Of a stretch of DNA of 64,000 nucleotides, positions 61,901 through 64,000 are shown piece after piece. The notes beneath the pieces are model-generated. The model did not search any database. It worked only from the letters and a program-made list of their open reading frames with translations, and was not told the DNA's origin. The stretch covers positions 1-64,000 of the forward strand of contig NZ_JBGCCH010000016.1 in NCBI RefSeq assembly GCF_041261205.1. Direction: 5' to 3'. Each line of letters opens with the position of its first letter. The stretch's first letter is position 1. A program made the position numbers and the translations under genes. Source of the DNA: Catenulispora sp. MAP5-51. Lineage in GTDB: Bacteria; Actinomycetota; Actinomycetes; Streptomycetales; Catenulisporaceae.

Positions 61901-64000
61901 GCGTAGGTGGGGAGATCGGGCAGCGAGGTGTCGGCGTCGATATAGAAGGAGTGCCAGTCCACTGTGACGCCGTGAGCGTGCAGCGTGGCCAGCGCGGAGA
62001 CGACCGCACGCTCCTCCGGCTGGTCCTTACGCAACGCCGCGACCGCGACAGCGCCCTCGACATCCACCAGACCGGTCAGCGTCGCCTGCGGCCCGAGCTC
62101 GACGAACCGGGTGACCCCGCCTTCCGCCAGAGCACTGACATCGTCGGCGAACCGCACCGCCTGCCGTACGTGACCGACCCAGTACTCGGGGTCGCACACG
62201 TTCGAGAGCAAAGGGATCTGCGGTGTGTTGTAGGTCAGGCTCTCGGCGACCTTGCGGAAGTCGGCCAGCATCGGATCCATCAGCGCCGAATGGAAGGCAT
62301 GCGAGACCGTCAGCTGCTTGGTCCGCGCGAAACCGGCCGCCACCTTCGCCACAGCCTCCGCCTCACCGGACACCACCACCGAAGCCGGCCCGTTGACCGC
62401 AGCGACATCCACGCCCGGCAGCAGCGCTGCACGCACCTCGGCCTCGGTCGCGGCGATCGAGATCATGGCGCCGCCGGTCGGCAGCGCCTGCATCAGGCGG
62501 CCGCGTGCTTCGACCAGGGTGCAGGCGTCCTCCAGCGACCACACGCCGGCCACATACGCCGCGGCGAGTTCACCGATCGAGTGACCGGCCAGGAAGTCCG
62601 GCCGCACACCCCAGGACTCGAACAGCCGGAACAACGCCACCTCGAACGCGAACAGCGCGCACTGGGTGAAAGCAGTCTGGTTCAGGAGCTCCGGCTCGGA
62701 CCACATGACCTCTCTGAGGGGATGGTCGAAGCCCGCGGACACCTCATCGAGCGCCGAGGCGAACACCGGGAAAGCCTTGTAGAGCTCGGCACCCATGCCG
62801 AGCCTCTGCGAACCCTGGCCGGAGAACAAGAAAGCGGTGCGGCCAGCAGAGGCGACACCGGTCACCATCGGCGCCGACAGCAGCTCATCCCGGTCGGCAC
62901 CAACCACAACAGCACGGTGCTCGAACTGCGTGCGAGTCAGCGCCAAAGCCCGGCCGACAGCAGCCGCATCGAGCTCCGACGCGCCCTCGGCCCAAGCCAG
63001 CAACCGCTCAACCTGCGCGCTCAACGCCTCCGGAGAACGACCAGAAACCGGCCATACGGTGACCGACGTTCGCTGCTCACCATCAAGAGAAGTTGTTGGG
63101 GCGTACTCCCCCGCCTCCTCAATGATCACATGAGCATTCGTCCCGCTGATCCCGAAAGACGAGACCCCCGCCCGCCGCGCCCGCTCCCCCGCCGGCCACG
63201 CGACCGCCTCCGTCAGCAGCCGTACCGCGCCGGCCGTCCAGTCCACGTGCGGCGAGGGCTCGTCCACGTGCAGGGTGCGGGGCAGCTCAGCATGCTGCAT
63301 CGCCAGCACCATCTTGATGATTCCGGCCACGCCCGCGGCGGACTGCGCGTGCCCGAAGTTCGACTTCAGCGACCCCAGCCACAGCGGCCGGTCCGCCGGG
63401 CGGTCGCCGCCGTAGGTCTCCAGCAGGGCCTGGGCCTCGATCGGGTCGCCGAGCGTGGTGCCGGTGCCGTGGCCCTCGACCACGTCCACGTCGGCGGCCG
63501 TCAGCTCGGCGTTGGCCAGGGCGGCGCGGATCACCCGCTGCTGGGCCGGGCCGTTGGGGGCGGTCAGGCCGCTGGAGGCGCCGTCCTGGTTCACCGCGCT
63601 GCCGCGGACCAGGGCCAGGATGCGGCGGCCGTTGCGCACCGCGTCCGACAGCCGCTCGACCACGAGCACGCCGGCGCCCTCTGCCCACGCGGTGCCGTCG
63701 GCGGCTGCGGCGAAAGACTTGCACCGGCCGTCCGGCGACAGGCCGCGCTGCTCGCTGAAGTCGACGAACGTCCCGGGCGTGCCCATCACGGCGACCCCGC
63801 CGACCAGCGCCAGCGAGCACTCCCCGCGCCGCAGCGCCTGGCCCGCCAGGTGCAGCCCGACCAACGAGGAGGAGCACGCCGTGTCCACCGACAGCGACGG
63901 GCCCTCAAGCCCCAGCGTGTACGAGACCCGGCCCGAGACCACGCTCCCGATACACGTGCTGCCGGGATAGTCGTGGTACATCAGCCCGGCGAAGACCCCG
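58924..64000 (-). CDS. Type I PKS protein F (5' end outside window): KS-AT-DH-KR-ACP
   Basis: The frame runs off the right edge, so the docking region, any earlier modules and the first part of the KS are not visible. KS: DTACSSS (Cys codon 63874-63876), HGTGT, SNFGHAQ. AT: GHSIGE (Ser codon 62578-62580), HAFHS (malonyl type), with a short gap ([12 protein letters not shown], lacking the usual LTG segment). [12 protein letters not shown] with Asp for the motif Gly, plus [15 protein letters not shown] and active Tyr, but HAAGVVGTG in place of LDD and no Trp, so stereotype unclear. A 33-residue duplication sits in the KR's C-terminal part. [12 protein letters not shown] (Ser codon 59305-59307). 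The tail [15 protein letters not shown] fits protein E's docking helix. Confidence 0.94.
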   Translation of the reverse strand, partial: GVFAGLMYHDYPGSTCIGSVVSGRVSYTLGLEGPSLSVDTACSSSLVGLHLAGQALRRGECSLALVGGVAVMGTPGTFVDFSEQRGLSPDGRCKSFAAAADGTAWAEGAGVLVVERLSDAVRNGRRILALVRGSAVNQDGASSGLTAPNGPAQQRVIRAALANAELTAADVDVVEGHGTGTTLGDPIEAQALLETYGGDRPADRPLWLGSLKSNFGHAQSAAGVAGIIKMVLAMQHAELPRTLHVDEPSPHVDWTAGAVRLLTEAVAWPAGERARRAGVSSFGISGTNAHVIIEEAGEYAPTTSLDGEQRTSVTVWPVSGRSPEALSAQVERLLAWAEGASELDAAAVGRALALTRTQFEHRAVVVGADRDELLSAPMVTGVASAGRTAFLFSGQGSQRLGMGAELYKAFPVFASALDEVSAGFDHPLREVMWSEPELLNQTAFTQCALFAFEVALFRLFESWGVRPDFLAGHSIGELAAAYVAGVWSLEDACTLVEARGRLMQALPTGGAMISIAATEAEVRAALLPGVDVAAVNGPASVVVSGEAEAVAKVAAGFARTKQLTVSHAFHSALMDPMLADFRKVAESLTYNTPQIPLLSNVCDPEYWVGHVRQAVRFADDVSALAEGGVTRFVELGPQATLTGLVDVEGAVAVAALRKDQPEERAVVSALATLHAHGVTVDWHSFYIDADTSLPDLPTYAFQHEDYWLIPATEHSDPASLGLESVDHPLLGAVTTLAGTDAVVLSGRVSAAAQPWIADHVVLDTVLFPGTGFVELAMRAGVATGCEAVRELMLEAPLVVPAGGAAVQVSVEGPDADGRRSFSIHSRDDDGSWTRNATGILDAEPVEAAGSGPDLVRWPPSGAVPIEVDGGYERLAEEGYRYGAAFRGLRAAWRDGEDLYAEVALPESALAEAAAYSLHPALLDAALHVQLLADASGVSDTAPQPVVPFAWNGFTLAASGVGAVRVRISPVGPDTVSVTLADSSGLPVATVQGLVARPISAGQLDRGVGDLLYRVEWEAAPAGGSAGSQARVLNVAAEAGSDVPQTLRSVLAEVLEAVREHLDSDGRLAVVADNSLPIGAAVWGLIRAAEAENPGRFVLIDAAADVAADVTADDAAAEDADLLAHALATGEPEVAIRGREVLVPRLRRAPEVVGEPARWAPDGTVLITGGTGGLGALLSRHLVTEHGVRRLLLTSRRGLEAAGARELCAELAEFGAYVEVAACDIGDRDAVAKLLAGIPAAHPLTAVVHAAGVVGTGLVETLTPESLDTVLRPKADGAWYLHELTADLDLAAFVLFSSAASLVLGAGQADYAAANAFLDGLAAHRRTAGLPGLSLAWGAWSMDGAGMAAELDEAGARRLRRLGMPPISAAEGLALFDAALSSAGTGTDTADASTAQPGRTGTVAALAAAAKTVAAVLNVAAPGGADRAESGRTGTAATLAAAAQTVAKVLNVAAPGNTSTTPANANATPAAAPTALLAPLRLDLTALRARTDQLPAVLRGVAGARPKARAAESGRSLVRSLAAVPEGEREEYLVGVVAGRAAAVLGHASGGAIRADRAFSELGFDSLTAVELRNQLGALVERSLPATLVFDHPTPVALARYLRGLIEPAAASAAAPVLAQLDRLEALLAGVDPADPDGPGRATVASRLESLLRRWQDRGGVAAAGGEEPDKDWDQATDDELFQALDEELGVQ
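59641..59812 (-). repeat. 99-bp tandem duplication inside PKS F
   Basis: TGCGGCGACGTTCAGCAC begins at 59641 and again at 59740, with about 73 bp of clear similarity in each unit. In protein it gives [20 protein letters not shown] followed by [20 protein letters not shown]. The copies extend the segment between the KR and the ACP; the domain motifs on either side are intact. Confidence 0.85.

Overview
The window is very GC-rich actinomycete DNA (Streptomyces or Catenulispora type) and is almost entirely one modular type I polyketide gene cluster. Nothing in the sequence fixes the genus. The cluster looks like a macrolactam pathway started by a beta-amino acid. It pairs a coenzyme B12-dependent glutamate (methylaspartate) mutase, a PLP decarboxylase, an adenylating ligase, a discrete acyltransferase and a proline-iminopeptidase-like hydrolase with a PKS that begins with a free loading ACP. 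In vicenistatin biosynthesis this set (VinH/VinI, VinO, VinN, VinK, VinJ) makes, loads and deprotects a 3-aminoisobutyryl starter.

Layout. 1-299: 3' end of an IS982-like insertion sequence, with a stray copy of its terminal repeat at 450-472. 1141-4074 (+): large LuxR-type (LAL) regulator, closed by a strong terminator at 4117-4162. 4192-39548 (-): one long run of genes, mostly overlapping or closely spaced. In transcription order these are aminopeptidase, acyltransferase, ligase, decarboxylase, mutase small subunit, mutase large subunit, cytochrome P450, then three PKS proteins: C (loading ACP plus three modules), B (one module) and A (one module). 39887-43001 (+): histidine kinase, response regulator and a second P450, divergent from the starter genes. 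43096-43501 (-): a small membrane-protein gene broken by a 7-bp duplication. 43639-64000 (-): PKS proteins F (5' end outside the window), E and D, again overlapping or nearly so.

How they work together. The PKS set in view holds nine extension modules. Eight are KS-AT-DH-KR-ACP with malonyl-type AT motifs, and no enoylreductase is present, so the product should be a highly unsaturated polyene. Docking-domain types suggest F->E->D and C->B->A, with A handing on to a protein whose N-terminus is of the YLKRAT coiled-coil type. No thioesterase is visible, so the last PKS lies outside the window. Module E is the outlier: KS-AT-KR-ACP, with an AT relic that has lost its catalytic Ser (GHCQGE) and a block of roughly 85 residues including the active-site His. 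How that module gets its extender unit is the most interesting open question here. Counterparts of VinL (starter carrier protein) and VinM (protecting-group ligase) are also not visible in this window.
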